This document shows, piece by piece, positions 6,360-12,444 of a stretch of 15,458 nucleotides of DNA. Below the pieces are notes generated by a model. That model saw nothing but the letters and a program-made list of their open reading frames with translations, was not told the DNA's origin and did no database searches. Source of the DNA: Desulfurococcales archaeon (GTDB lineage: Archaea; Thermoproteota; Thermoprotei_A; Sulfolobales; Desulfurococcaceae); contig JAMOPC010000130.1 of NCBI GenBank assembly GCA_027064845.1, positions 1 through 15,458 of the forward strand, read 5' to 3'. Each line of letters begins with the position of its first letter. Positions within the stretch are counted from its first letter, which is position 1. The position numbers and the translations under genes were made by a program.

Positions 6360-6913
6360 TCTTCCTCACCCCAATCATATATGTAGATACCATCTGCGAA
6401 AACACGCCTGTCCTTATCTTTTACCTTGGTTGCTAATTCTATATTAGCAGCTGTTTGACCTACATGCTCGATGTCTATGCCTTCAACAATCACATCATCA
6501 CCTTTTACAGTTACTTTTACATCGTCTCCAATGATCTTTGCTATGCGATCAGCCTTCTCTCCTAAGAAGTTCTTGATTCTCACAATTCTGTTCTTTTCAT
6601 CGACTTCAACAGTTATTGGGAAGTGTGAATAAATTATCTTCAACTTATACCTATAGCCCTTGATAACTCCTTTTATCATGTTTTCTATATGTGAAGCAAT
6701 AGTTCCTACAAGAGCTTTTTTCCTTCTATTAGCAAAATATGTTTCAACAATTACCTTGTTATCTTCGATCCTTATATGAACATCTCTAGCATGTGAAAAG
6801 TCTCTTTCTAAAACACCTTTAGGACCAGATACTCTAACTCTTAATCCATTTATCTCTACCATAACATTCTCAGGAATTTCTACTTCTTCGAAAACATATG
6901 GTAACTTTACCAT
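6356..6913 (-). CDS. rpl6: Large ribosomal subunit protein L6 (uL6)
   Basis: About 185 residues with the two repeated L6 domains. Domain 1 has PENVMVEINGLRVRVSGPKG followed by VLERDF; domain 2 has the archaeal ligand-loop sequence with HFPITVEVDEKNRIVRIKNF and LGEKADRIAKI. The C-terminus has GIDIEHVGQTAANIELATKV followed by KDRRVFADGIYIYD, which sits near the sarcin-ricin loop. Three in-frame ATGs occur at 6928, 6919 and 6913. The GGGGTG just downstream of the first ATG is well spaced only for the one at 6913, giving MVKLPYVFEEVEIP, the usual length for archaeal L6. Downstream it is coupled to L32e by an ATGA overlap. Confidence 0.95.
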   Translation of the reverse strand: MVKLPYVFEEVEIPENVMVEINGLRVRVSGPKGVLERDFSHARDVHIRIEDNKVIVETYFANRRKKALVGTIASHIENMIKGVIKGYRYKLKIIYSHFPITVEVDEKNRIVRIKNFLGEKADRIAKIIGDDVKVTVKGDDVIVEGIDIEHVGQTAANIELATKVKDKDRRVFADGIYIYDWGEEE

Positions 6914-6930
6914 ATCCATACACCCCATAC

Positions 6931-7332
6931 TCAGTAGACATATGCTAGTAGTACTCCTCCCGTTCTTTTCTCTATTGCTTCTTTATGAGATAATACACCT
7001 AGAGGTGTTGATAATATGAGTATACCGATATTGTATGCTGGCAAATATTTTCTCAACCAATGAGGCATTTCTTCTAGTTCTTTCAGCTTTACTGGATACC
7101 TTGGCTTTATTACTCCGACTTTGTTTATTCTGCCTAGAAGTTGAACTTTGATCTTACCCCATCTACCATCATCTATGTATTCGAACTCGCCAATGTATCC
7201 TTCTCTCTGCATTACTCTCAATACATTGATTATGAGTTTTGAAGCTGGCCAAATCAATACTTCAGACTTTGCACGCATTTCCGCGTTCTGTATTGCTGCT
7301 AAAGCATTTGCTAATGTATCAAGCATTACCAT
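6931..7332 (-). CDS. rps8: Small ribosomal subunit protein S8 (uS8)
   Basis: A 133-residue archaeal S8, a primary 16S rRNA binder. It begins MVMLDTLANALAAIQNAEMR, the conserved S8 N-terminal helix. It continues with LIINVLRVMQREGYIGEFEY and ends with the signature STPLGVLSHKEAIEKRTGGV and LLAYVY. The ATG at 7332 has a GGTGAT ribosome-binding site five bases upstream. An ATG two codons later is possible but less well spaced. It follows S14 by 51 bases, the order seen in bacteria and archaea. Confidence 0.97.
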   Translation of the reverse strand: MVMLDTLANALAAIQNAEMRAKSEVLIWPASKLIINVLRVMQREGYIGEFEYIDDGRWGKIKVQLLGRINKVGVIKPRYPVKLKELEEMPHWLRKYLPAYNIGILILSTPLGVLSHKEAIEKRTGGVLLAYVY

Positions 7333-7383
7333 TATACATCACCTATCTCACGCCGGAAATACTATATTTTGAAAAATCCCCTC

Positions 7384-7548
7384 TTAACTATATTTCTTAA
7401 ATCCTAGAGCAGGTGCTATTTCGCGGAAGCACTGCCTACATAAGTATAATCCGTATGCTTGTATCACAGCATCTCTTGTACCACATCTCTGACACTTGCG
7501 TGAACCCTTTCCGAACTTATATACTTTGGGAGCTCTGTACTTACCCAT
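7384..7548 (-). CDS. rps14: Small ribosomal subunit protein S14 (uS14), zinc-binding type
   Basis: A 54-residue gene short enough to be missed by length-filtered gene calls. Translating the minus strand from the ATG at 7548 gives MGKYRAPKVYKFGKGSRKCQ, then RCGTRDAVIQAYGLYLCRQC, then FREIAPALGFKKYS and a TAA stop. Two CxxC pairs (Cys19/Cys22 and Cys37/Cys40) form the zinc ribbon of the short archaeal/eukaryal-type S14, and FREIA.. GFKKY is the conserved C-terminus. It helps assemble the 30S head beside S3 and S10. A purine-rich GGGGGA lies upstream of the start. It is 14 bases after L5 and before S8, exactly where S14 belongs. Confidence 0.97.
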   Translation of the reverse strand: MGKYRAPKVYKFGKGSRKCQRCGTRDAVIQAYGLYLCRQCFREIAPALGFKKYS

Positions 7549-7562
7549 GTCTATCCCCCAGT

Positions 7563-8126
7563 CTAAATAATTTCTACACCAAATTCTTTATGTAGGAAAA
7601 CCATAGCTTCTTCTTTAGATACACGGTGCCTTCTTGGAATGTGTTTTTTCCTACACCTCTTACGACGCAATATCCTATAACCAGGTCTCTCTATTGTTAT
7701 AGCTACATCCATTCCAAATACTCCAATCTCAGGATCATATTTTACTCCAGGAATAGTAATGTGCTCCTTGATACCGAAACTAACATTTCCATGTTCATCA
7801 AAACTTGATGCTTTAAGTCTGAAGTTTACTGCCTCTAAAGCTTTTTTGAGAAAAGCAACAGCTTTTTCACCTCTCAAAGTAACCTTAGCTGCAATATTCT
7901 CTCCTTTTCTTATACCAAAGTCTTTAATTGTTCTCTTAGCTCGTCTAGGTACTGGTTTCTGTCCCGTTAATTCTTCAAGTACTTTCATTGCTTTACTCAA
8001 TCTTTCAGTGGCTGCTCCAACAGATATATTAACAGTCACTTTTGCTAGTCTCGGTTTATACATTGGGTTCTTATTCCATTTCTCAAGAATCTCATCTATG
8101 TTAGGCACATAGTCGGTAATAGCCAC
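7563..8126 (-). CDS. rpl5: Large ribosomal subunit protein L5 (uL5)
   Basis: About 187 residues. L5 binds 5S rRNA in the central protuberance and touches P-site tRNA. Recognisable are NPMYKPRLAKVTVNISVGAA, LTGQKPVPRRAKRTIKDFGI, RKGENIAAKVTLRG and the C-terminal VFGMDVAITIERPGYRILRR with KRCRKKHIPRRHRVS typical of archaea. No ATG is available near the start. The frame has a GTG at 8132 and another at 8126. The GAGGGTG at about 8134-8140 is well spaced only for the latter, and that GTG overlaps the S4e stop as TAGTG, so 8126 is preferred. Confidence 0.95.
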   Translation of the reverse strand: MAITDYVPNIDEILEKWNKNPMYKPRLAKVTVNISVGAATERLSKAMKVLEELTGQKPVPRRAKRTIKDFGIRKGENIAAKVTLRGEKAVAFLKKALEAVNFRLKASSFDEHGNVSFGIKEHITIPGVKYDPEIGVFGMDVAITIERPGYRILRRKRCRKKHIPRRHRVSKEEAMVFLHKEFGVEII

Positions 8127-8884
8127 TACCACGCACCCTCAGGTAGTTTTATTAATGGCTCTTCTCTACCAATGGGAAACACGTATGTCAGACTTGTCTG
8201 GAACTTGTTACCGTTCTTGTCTTCTAGTGTAACAATGCTTCTATGTCTCCTAATACCTTTATGAATAGATACTACTTTTCCAACTCTTCCAACGTTTCTA
8301 CCACCACTGATAATTACTAGTGTTCCTTGCTCTAGTGGTATATAATCGAGTATTTGTTGTTCGGGGATTGCTAGCTTTAGAGTACCTAGAGTCTTGTAAA
8401 TGTCTTCAACGGGATTCTTAGGATCACTTACACGTATGAGGACGTTTCTACCATCATGTAAATTTAACTGGATGTGACCACCTTTTACAGTTGTTTTATC
8501 CTCTATTCTACAAAGCTTGTATTTTGCTTCTTCATCATTAATCTTGATTAATCCCAAAACCTTGACAGGTACTGGTATAACTCTGTATTTCTCACCAGTA
8601 TCTACTACTTCTATAACATCCATTAGCCCGACAGGATACTTGTAGTTCTTCCTAATCCTTCCATCAACCTTAAAGTGTCCTTCCGATATGAGTTTCCGAG
8701 CTTCTCTAGCTGTCTTAGCATACTTAAGAATATCACGAACAACAATCAGCAATGGAAACGAAAACATAGCAGGATGAGGCCCAGGGGATGGTTTAACTGC
8801 CCATTTATACTCTTTCCTAAGTATAGGCCAAAACCTTGGAGCTGCTAATGCTTTTAAGTGTTTTTTACCACCCATTCTCGCCAT
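8126..8884 (-). CDS. rps4e: Small ribosomal subunit protein S4e (eS4)
   Basis: A 252-residue archaeal/eukaryal protein of the small subunit. The start MARMGGKKHLKALAAPRFWP and the following EYKWAVKPSPGPHPAMFSFP are diagnostic. An S4-type RNA-binding domain spans about residues 43-105 (LKYAKTAREARKLISEGHFK), then a central domain, then a KOW motif at about 187-210 (GTLVIISGGRNVGRVGKVVS). The ATG at 8884 follows a GGTGTGATGAT ribosome-binding region. Gene order L24, S4e, L5 is a standard archaeal replacement of bacterial L24, L5. Confidence 0.97.
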   Translation of the reverse strand: MARMGGKKHLKALAAPRFWPILRKEYKWAVKPSPGPHPAMFSFPLLIVVRDILKYAKTAREARKLISEGHFKVDGRIRKNYKYPVGLMDVIEVVDTGEKYRVIPVPVKVLGLIKINDEEAKYKLCRIEDKTTVKGGHIQLNLHDGRNVLIRVSDPKNPVEDIYKTLGTLKLAIPEQQILDYIPLEQGTLVIISGGRNVGRVGKVVSIHKGIRRHRSIVTLEDKNGNKFQTSLTYVFPIGREEPLIKLPEGAW

Positions 8885-8902
8885 TTATCATCACACCCAT
8901 CC

Positions 8903-9349
8903 TTATTGTTTCTCTTGAGTATTTTCTACCGCTTCCTCGGATTTCTCAGCTTTTGTTTCTTCAACTTCTTTTTCCTCTATTAAAGCCTTCTTTCTTCTCT
9001 CAATGATTTTTCTTCTCCACTTATCGCTTAGATCCAGTTTAACAATCATAACATTACTTGGATGTATAGGATAGTATACTGGTGTTTCATCTGCTTTCTT
9101 TCTCTGAACTCCCTCAACGAATATTCTAACTCTTTTAATATCTACTCTAACAACCTTACCTTCGTGACCCTTCCAGTCTCCTCTCATAATTCTTACAACA
9201 TCTCCTTTTCTTACCGGGAGTCTTTTTACACCATATTTTTCTCGAAGCTCTCTACTAAGAGGCGCGTTTAATAACTTCTTCCTGATATGCAGGGGTGCAT
9301 TATAGAGCGCTTTTCTTTGTTTACTCGGTTTAGCAGATGATGTGAGCAT
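8903..9349 (-). CDS. rpl24: Large ribosomal subunit protein L24 (uL24)
   Basis: A 148-residue archaeal L24 (eukaryotic L26 type). The basic N-terminus has SKQRKALYNAPLHIRKKLL followed by NAPLSRELREKYGVKRLPVR. A KOW motif spans about residues 46-72 (KGDVVRIMRGDWKGHEGKVV), then VEGVQRKKADETPVYYPIHP. L24 starts large-subunit assembly and lies near the exit tunnel. From about residue 118 there is a low-complexity tail rich in Glu and Lys, probably disordered, longer than the core requires. The ATG at 9349 has GGTGA seven bases upstream. It follows L14 by 16 bases. Confidence 0.96.
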   Translation of the reverse strand: MLTSSAKPSKQRKALYNAPLHIRKKLLNAPLSRELREKYGVKRLPVRKGDVVRIMRGDWKGHEGKVVRVDIKRVRIFVEGVQRKKADETPVYYPIHPSNVMIVKLDLSDKWRRKIIERRKKALIEEKEVEETKAEKSEEAVENTQEKQ

Positions 9350-9365
9350 TGCTTCTCACCTCTGT

Positions 9366-9788
9366 TTAAACTACGATTGTGGCTATATTAGCTATTTGAG
9401 GCCATCTCTCAGCAACTTCCTTAGCTATAGGGCCGCGAACTTCACTACCCTTTGGTGTACCTTCGGGGGTAACTATTACAACGGCATTGTCCTCAAAAGC
9501 CACCCATGTCCCATCCGGCCTTCTGAAAGGCCTCCTTTGCCTTACAATAACTGCTTTAACTACTTGTTTCCTCATTTCAGGAGTACCTTTTTTAACAGTA
9601 ACAACTACTAGGTCACCTATTCCAGCTGGAGGTATCCTCCTTAACCTACCCTTGTATCCGGGAACGCCAATTATCTTAACTATTTTAGCACCACTATTAT
9701 CGGCCACTTTCACATACGATCCTACCTGTAATCCTGTAGCTATTCTACGCCTGGAAAAAGCTGGTTTACCCTTACCTTTCTTCGGCAT
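9366..9788 (-). CDS. rpl14: Large ribosomal subunit protein L14 (uL14)
   Basis: A 140-residue L14 of the large subunit, near the intersubunit face where it contacts L19e and initiation factor aIF6. Features are the archaeal N-terminal extension PKKGKGKPAFSRRRIATGLQ, the conserved VADNSGAKIVKIIGVPGYKG, the beta barrel GIGDLVVVTVKKGTPE, RPDGTWVAFEDNAVVIVTPE and the end GPIAKEVAERWPQIANIATI. The ATG overlaps the S17 stop as TAATG, indicating coupled translation. Confidence 0.97.
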   Translation of the reverse strand: MPKKGKGKPAFSRRRIATGLQVGSYVKVADNSGAKIVKIIGVPGYKGRLRRIPPAGIGDLVVVTVKKGTPEMRKQVVKAVIVRQRRPFRRPDGTWVAFEDNAVVIVTPEGTPKGSEVRGPIAKEVAERWPQIANIATIVV

Positions 9789-10141
9789 TACTTCCCACCT
9801 GCGCGTTTAACTACAGTTAATACAACAAAGTGAACAGTTTTAGATAGGGGCCTGGTTTCACCAATTATTACTTCGTCGCCTTCTTTCGCATTAATACATG
9901 GTGGATTATGTGCATGAATTAATGAGTGTCTTTTCTCGTATCTCTTATATTTCTTTACATAGTAGTAATAATCATATCTTACTACAACTGTTCTCTGCAT
10001 TTTGGCTTTTACAACTATGCCTCTAAGAATAAGTCCGCGTACTTTTAAGTGTCCATGCCATGGACACTTCGGATCATTACATACCTCTTTAGGTGGCTCA
10101 ATACCCGGTATGCCGATATTTCTTGTCTTAGCCAAGCTCAT
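9788..10141 (-). CDS. rps17: Small ribosomal subunit protein S17 (uS17)
   Basis: A 117-residue archaeal S17. The N-terminal extension has CNDPKCPWHGHLKVRGLILR (cysteines at 21 and 26), typical of archaeal and eukaryotic (S11-type) proteins. The OB-fold core has RGIVVKAKMQRTVVVRYDYY then YVKKYKRYEKRHSLIHAHNP and EGDEVIIGETRPLSKTVHFV. It binds the 5' domain of 16S rRNA. The ATG at 10141 follows a GAGGTAG run that overlaps the end of Rnp1, nine bases away. The stop overlaps the L14 start. Confidence 0.97.
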   Translation of the reverse strand: MSLAKTRNIGIPGIEPPKEVCNDPKCPWHGHLKVRGLILRGIVVKAKMQRTVVVRYDYYYYVKKYKRYEKRHSLIHAHNPPCINAKEGDEVIIGETRPLSKTVHFVVLTVVKRAGGK

Positions 10142-10150
10142 GGACAGCTT

Positions 10151-10429
10151 CTACCTCACAATATTCTTTAACCTTTCCTCTGGTCTACCTAAAATCTGAA
10201 CCCCCCTAATTATTACTTTCTCCTTATTCGGTAGCGTGAATTGAAATACTCCGTGAAACTTAAATATTCTTACCCTTTTTCCATTACTCATTTCGATTAA
10301 TAAAGTTTTTTGGGTTTCATCTATTACTTTCCCAGTTAAACCGACCAATTTTTTATCAGGATATTCAACGATCTTAATCTCCAATCCTATGAGTTCATGA
10401 TAAAAAATATTCTTCCTAGTATGCTTCAT
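10151..10429 (-). CDS. rnp1: RNase P protein component 1 (Rpp29/Pop4 family)
   Basis: A 92-residue subunit of archaeal RNase P, which matures tRNA 5' ends. The protein has the Sm-like beta barrel of the Rpp29 family, visible in the segments YHELIGLEIKIVEYPDKKLV, GLTGKVIDETQKTLLIEMSN and GKRVRIFKFHGVFQFTLPNK, ending with IIRGVQILGRPEERLK. Its place between L29 and S17 is conserved in archaea. Here it follows a 143-base gap, and a TATA-like element centred about 25 bases before the ATG suggests a leaderless transcript starting at or near the start codon. No strong Shine-Dalgarno sequence precedes it, which supports that reading. Confidence 0.94.
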   Translation of the reverse strand: MKHTRKNIFYHELIGLEIKIVEYPDKKLVGLTGKVIDETQKTLLIEMSNGKRVRIFKFHGVFQFTLPNKEKVIIRGVQILGRPEERLKNIVR

Positions 10430-10572
10430 TCCAGCTCAATCCCGTCCAATATTAAATATTTGTAGATAATATTTCCCTACAATATACTTTAAGTTTAAAG
10501 TTCAAGAAGAAGTTGATATTAGGTAACAAAACACTGCTATTAAATAGCCTTTAAGAAATGTTTTATTAAAAG
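10430..10572 (-). other. Intergenic gap between L29 and Rnp1, no gene; several short inverted repeats
   Basis: In many archaea the aIF1 (SUI1) gene sits here; this gap has no reading frame of that length and no SUI1-like translation. It contains short perfect inverted repeats: GCTATT-A-AATAGC (10536-10548), CTTTAA-GT-TTAAAG (10487-10500) and AATATT-A-AATATT (10448-10460), plus TGTAG and CTACA arms 11 bases apart (10461-10481). Being AT-rich, some of these may be chance or core-promoter sequence. Confidence 0.55.
10448..10460 (-). promoter_or_regulatory. Candidate promoter for Rnp1 (TATA-like element)
   Basis: AATATTTAATATT on the minus strand is centred 25 bases before the A of the Rnp1 ATG at 10429. 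That is the spacing expected of a leaderless archaeal transcript. It would let Rnp1 and downstream genes be transcribed independently of S19-L22-S3-L29. Confidence 0.45.
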
Positions 10573-10779
10573 TTATTTCTTTCTAGAAATTCCTAGTTCC
10601 TCTTCCCTCATAATAGTTAAGATTCTAGCTATATCCCTCTTGATATTTCTTATTCGTGCAGTATTTGTTAATGTACCGACACGAGCCTGCATTCTTAACT
10701 TTATCAATTCTAATCTTAATTCGTTAAGGCGCCTAATTCTCTCTTCACGACTCATTTGCCTGATCTGGTCTGGTTTCAC
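10573..10779 (-). CDS. rpl29: Large ribosomal subunit protein L29 (uL29)
   Basis: A 68-residue, two-helix protein at the ribosomal exit tunnel, near the SRP docking site. The sequence MKPDQIRQMSREERIRRLNE continues with LRLELIKLRMQARVGTLTNT and ARIRNIKRDIARILTIMREE, the classical L29 hairpin. The start is a GTG at 10779 with a GGTGA ribosome-binding site seven bases upstream. It lies 25 bases after S3. After its stop the tight packing breaks for 143 bases. Confidence 0.96.
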   Translation of the reverse strand: MKPDQIRQMSREERIRRLNELRLELIKLRMQARVGTLTNTARIRNIKRDIARILTIMREEELGISRKK

Positions 10780-10804
10780 AATATCTCACCCTGAATAGGC
10801 ATTT

Positions 10805-11470
10805 TCACTTACTCTCCAAGGATTCTTCTGCTTCTACAGGTTTTAATTCTTCAAGTTCTTCGGGCTTTAATGTTCTGTATTCTATATAGTCCGGGGGACG
10901 TATATGTGGTCTTACAATAACTACTTCGACTCCATAAACTCCTCTCTTCAGTAACGCTTTAGCTACTGCACGGTCAACCATGTAGTCCACTGTATCGCCA
11001 GCTTTGTAGATTCTCCCTGCTTTCATTTTTTCATATCGTGCACGTTCACTCCTTAACTTACCACTGATAATTATTTCTGCTCCTACTGCCCCAGCTTCCA
11101 TAACCCTTCGAAGCATAGCCATAGCTACTCTTCTATAAGGTATTTCTTTCTCTAGTGCTCTAACTATTCTAAAAGCAACAACTCTAGCGTTAAGGTCAGG
11201 ATCAGGTACTGGTGAAACAGTTATGTTAACGTTCTCTAGTTTGAAATGTGTTTGTAGTATTGTCATTAATTTCCTTATTACACTTCCTCCACGACCAATT
11301 ATTCTACCAGGATATTCTGCATACACAACTACACGATAACCAGTAGGGGTCTTATATAATTCCATACCGGCGTATCCAGCATCTTTGAAGTAATTTGCAA
11401 AAAATTCATCAAGCATTACTTTCTTCAAACTGTAATCTATGAAATAAGACTTAACACGCGGTCCCGTCAT
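10805..11470 (-). CDS. rps3: Small ribosomal subunit protein S3 (uS3)
   Basis: A 221-residue archaeal S3 at the mRNA entry channel. The N-terminal KH domain carries the GRIIGRGG loop at residues 55-62 (AEYPGRIIGRGGSVIRKLM). The C-terminal domain has RRVAMAMLRRVMEAGAVGAE, IIISGKLRSERARYEKMKAG and the end VVIVRPHIRPPDYIEYRTLK. The last 20 or so residues form an acidic tail (EELEELKPVEAEESLESK) typical of archaeal S3. The ATG overlaps the L22 stop as ATGA, so translation is coupled. Confidence 0.97.
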   Translation of the reverse strand: MTGPRVKSYFIDYSLKKVMLDEFFANYFKDAGYAGMELYKTPTGYRVVVYAEYPGRIIGRGGSVIRKLMTILQTHFKLENVNITVSPVPDPDLNARVVAFRIVRALEKEIPYRRVAMAMLRRVMEAGAVGAEIIISGKLRSERARYEKMKAGRIYKAGDTVDYMVDRAVAKALLKRGVYGVEVVIVRPHIRPPDYIEYRTLKPEELEELKPVEAEESLESK

Positions 11471-11946
11471 TTATTACCAACCTCTCCAACAATTATTTCA
11501 ACATGACTAGTCCTCCTAAACTTAGGAGTAGCTCTTCCAAATGCCCGCGGCATCCATCGTTTCAACGTTATACCCTTATGTGCCGCTATATGGATTATGA
11601 CTAGTTTATCTTTATCTAATCCTTTGTTCTCAGCATTAGCTTCTACATTGTCTAATAGCTTTAACAAATACTTTGCAGCTTTAACGGGATAACGGCCTAT
11701 AGGCCACTTCCACTTAGAAGGTAAGCCTCGTTTATGGCTCAGCTTTCCCTTGTATCTCCTGAAAGGAATAGGTTCTTTTAACGCAATAACGTTTTCAAGT
11801 AGTTTTCGTGCTTCATCAAGTTTCTTTCCACGAATAGCTGCAACTACTTCGCGCATATCTTTAATAGACACTGGTATATCAAATTGTACCGCCTTAGCGA
11901 TCTTTGATTCATCTCGGACCTTGTACGAGTAATGCCATGTAGGCAT
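11467..11946 (-). CDS. rpl22: Large ribosomal subunit protein L22 (uL22)
   Basis: A 159-residue archaeal L22 that lines the peptide exit tunnel. The start MPTWHYSYKVRDESKIAKAV, the VSIKDMREVVAAIRGKKLDE helix, and the tunnel-reaching hairpin with RYKGKLSHKRGLPSKWKWPI are diagnostic, as is the C-terminal IIHIAAHKGITLKRWMPRAF followed by GRATPKFRRTSHVEIIV. The ATG at 11946 has GGTGA at 11953-11957. It lies 16 bases after S19 and overlaps S3. Confidence 0.97.
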   Translation of the reverse strand: MPTWHYSYKVRDESKIAKAVQFDIPVSIKDMREVVAAIRGKKLDEARKLLENVIALKEPIPFRRYKGKLSHKRGLPSKWKWPIGRYPVKAAKYLLKLLDNVEANAENKGLDKDKLVIIHIAAHKGITLKRWMPRAFGRATPKFRRTSHVEIIVGEVGNK

Positions 11947-11962
11947 ATGTATTCACCAAATG

Positions 11963-12394
11963 CTACTTTAGTGATACATACATACTGCTACGAGTAGCTT
12001 TAAGACCTGGTTCACCATGTTGTACTCTTTTAGTGGTTGGACTAAATTCTCCTAGATAATGACCTATCATTTCAGGAACTATTCTAACAGGGATAAATTC
12101 TCTACCATTATAAACAGCGATTGTTAAGCCAACCATCTCGGGCAAAATGATCATATCGCGTACGTGGGTTTTAATAATAGCTTTTTTGCCCGTTAGCTTC
12201 TTTTGTCTGACTTTCCTTATTTTTGCAAGAAGCTTTACCTGCGCTTTCGTTAATCCTCTCTTAAGGCTTCTTCTCTGCCTAGCTGGTAATAACTCTATAA
12301 ATTCATCCATAGGCATGTTTAGTAATTCCTCTAATGTCTTACCACGATACCTAAACTTTTTCCACTCTGGCGGGATCTCTATCTCAATAGCCAC
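11963..12394 (-). CDS. rps19: Small ribosomal subunit protein S19 (uS19)
   Basis: About 143 residues, the archaeal (eukaryotic S15-type) S19 of the 30S head. Diagnostic segments are PPEWKKFRYRGKTLEELLNM, LLPARQRRSLKRGLTKAQVK and the C-terminal THVRDMIILPEMVGLTIAVY, IGHYLGEFSPTTKRVQHGEP and GLKATRSS. The frame is open to an ATG at 12412. However, a GAGGTG at 12401-12406 is ideally spaced for the GTG at 12394, which gives MAIEIEIPPEWKKF and fits family length. If transcription starts at the TATA element after the VWA gene, the ATG at 12412 could be used as a nearly leaderless start, so both remain possible. L2, L23, L4 and L3, which usually precede S19, are not here. Confidence 0.95.
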   Translation of the reverse strand: MAIEIEIPPEWKKFRYRGKTLEELLNMPMDEFIELLPARQRRSLKRGLTKAQVKLLAKIRKVRQKKLTGKKAIIKTHVRDMIILPEMVGLTIAVYNGREFIPVRIVPEMIGHYLGEFSPTTKRVQHGEPGLKATRSSMYVSLK

Positions 12395-12436
12395 TTTCCG
12401 CACCTCTTGCATTACATAATGTTCATTTATAGCCTC

Positions 12437-12444
12437 ATATATAA
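12437..12444 (-). promoter_or_regulatory. Candidate promoter for the S19 ribosomal operon
   Basis: Directly after the VWA stop codon the minus strand reads TTATATAT, a near-consensus archaeal box A. Transcription would begin near 12415, within three bases of the ATG at 12412 and about 20 bases before the GTG at 12394. This would allow the ribosomal operon to be transcribed independently of the MoxR-VWA pair. Confidence 0.45.

Noticed and set aside
7759..8112. Plus-strand frame of 117 codons
   Set aside because: Lies entirely antisense to L5, has no family resemblance or ribosome-binding site, and reads as the complement of a conserved coding gene.
9487..9810. Plus-strand frame of 107 codons
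   Set aside because: Antisense to L14, whose conserved sequence fully explains the region.
10536..10548. GCTATT-A-AATAGC as a terminator after L29
   Set aside because: The arms are short, AT-rich and not followed by a clear T-run on the transcribed-sense strand, so it is listed only as a repeat in the gap.
10430..10572. Possible decayed aIF1 pseudogene in the L29-Rnp1 gap
   Set aside because: The gap is less than half the length of a SUI1 gene and no SUI1-like peptide appears in the translations I read.
12147..12419. Plus-strand frame of 90 codons
   Set aside because: Antisense to S19, with no independent support.
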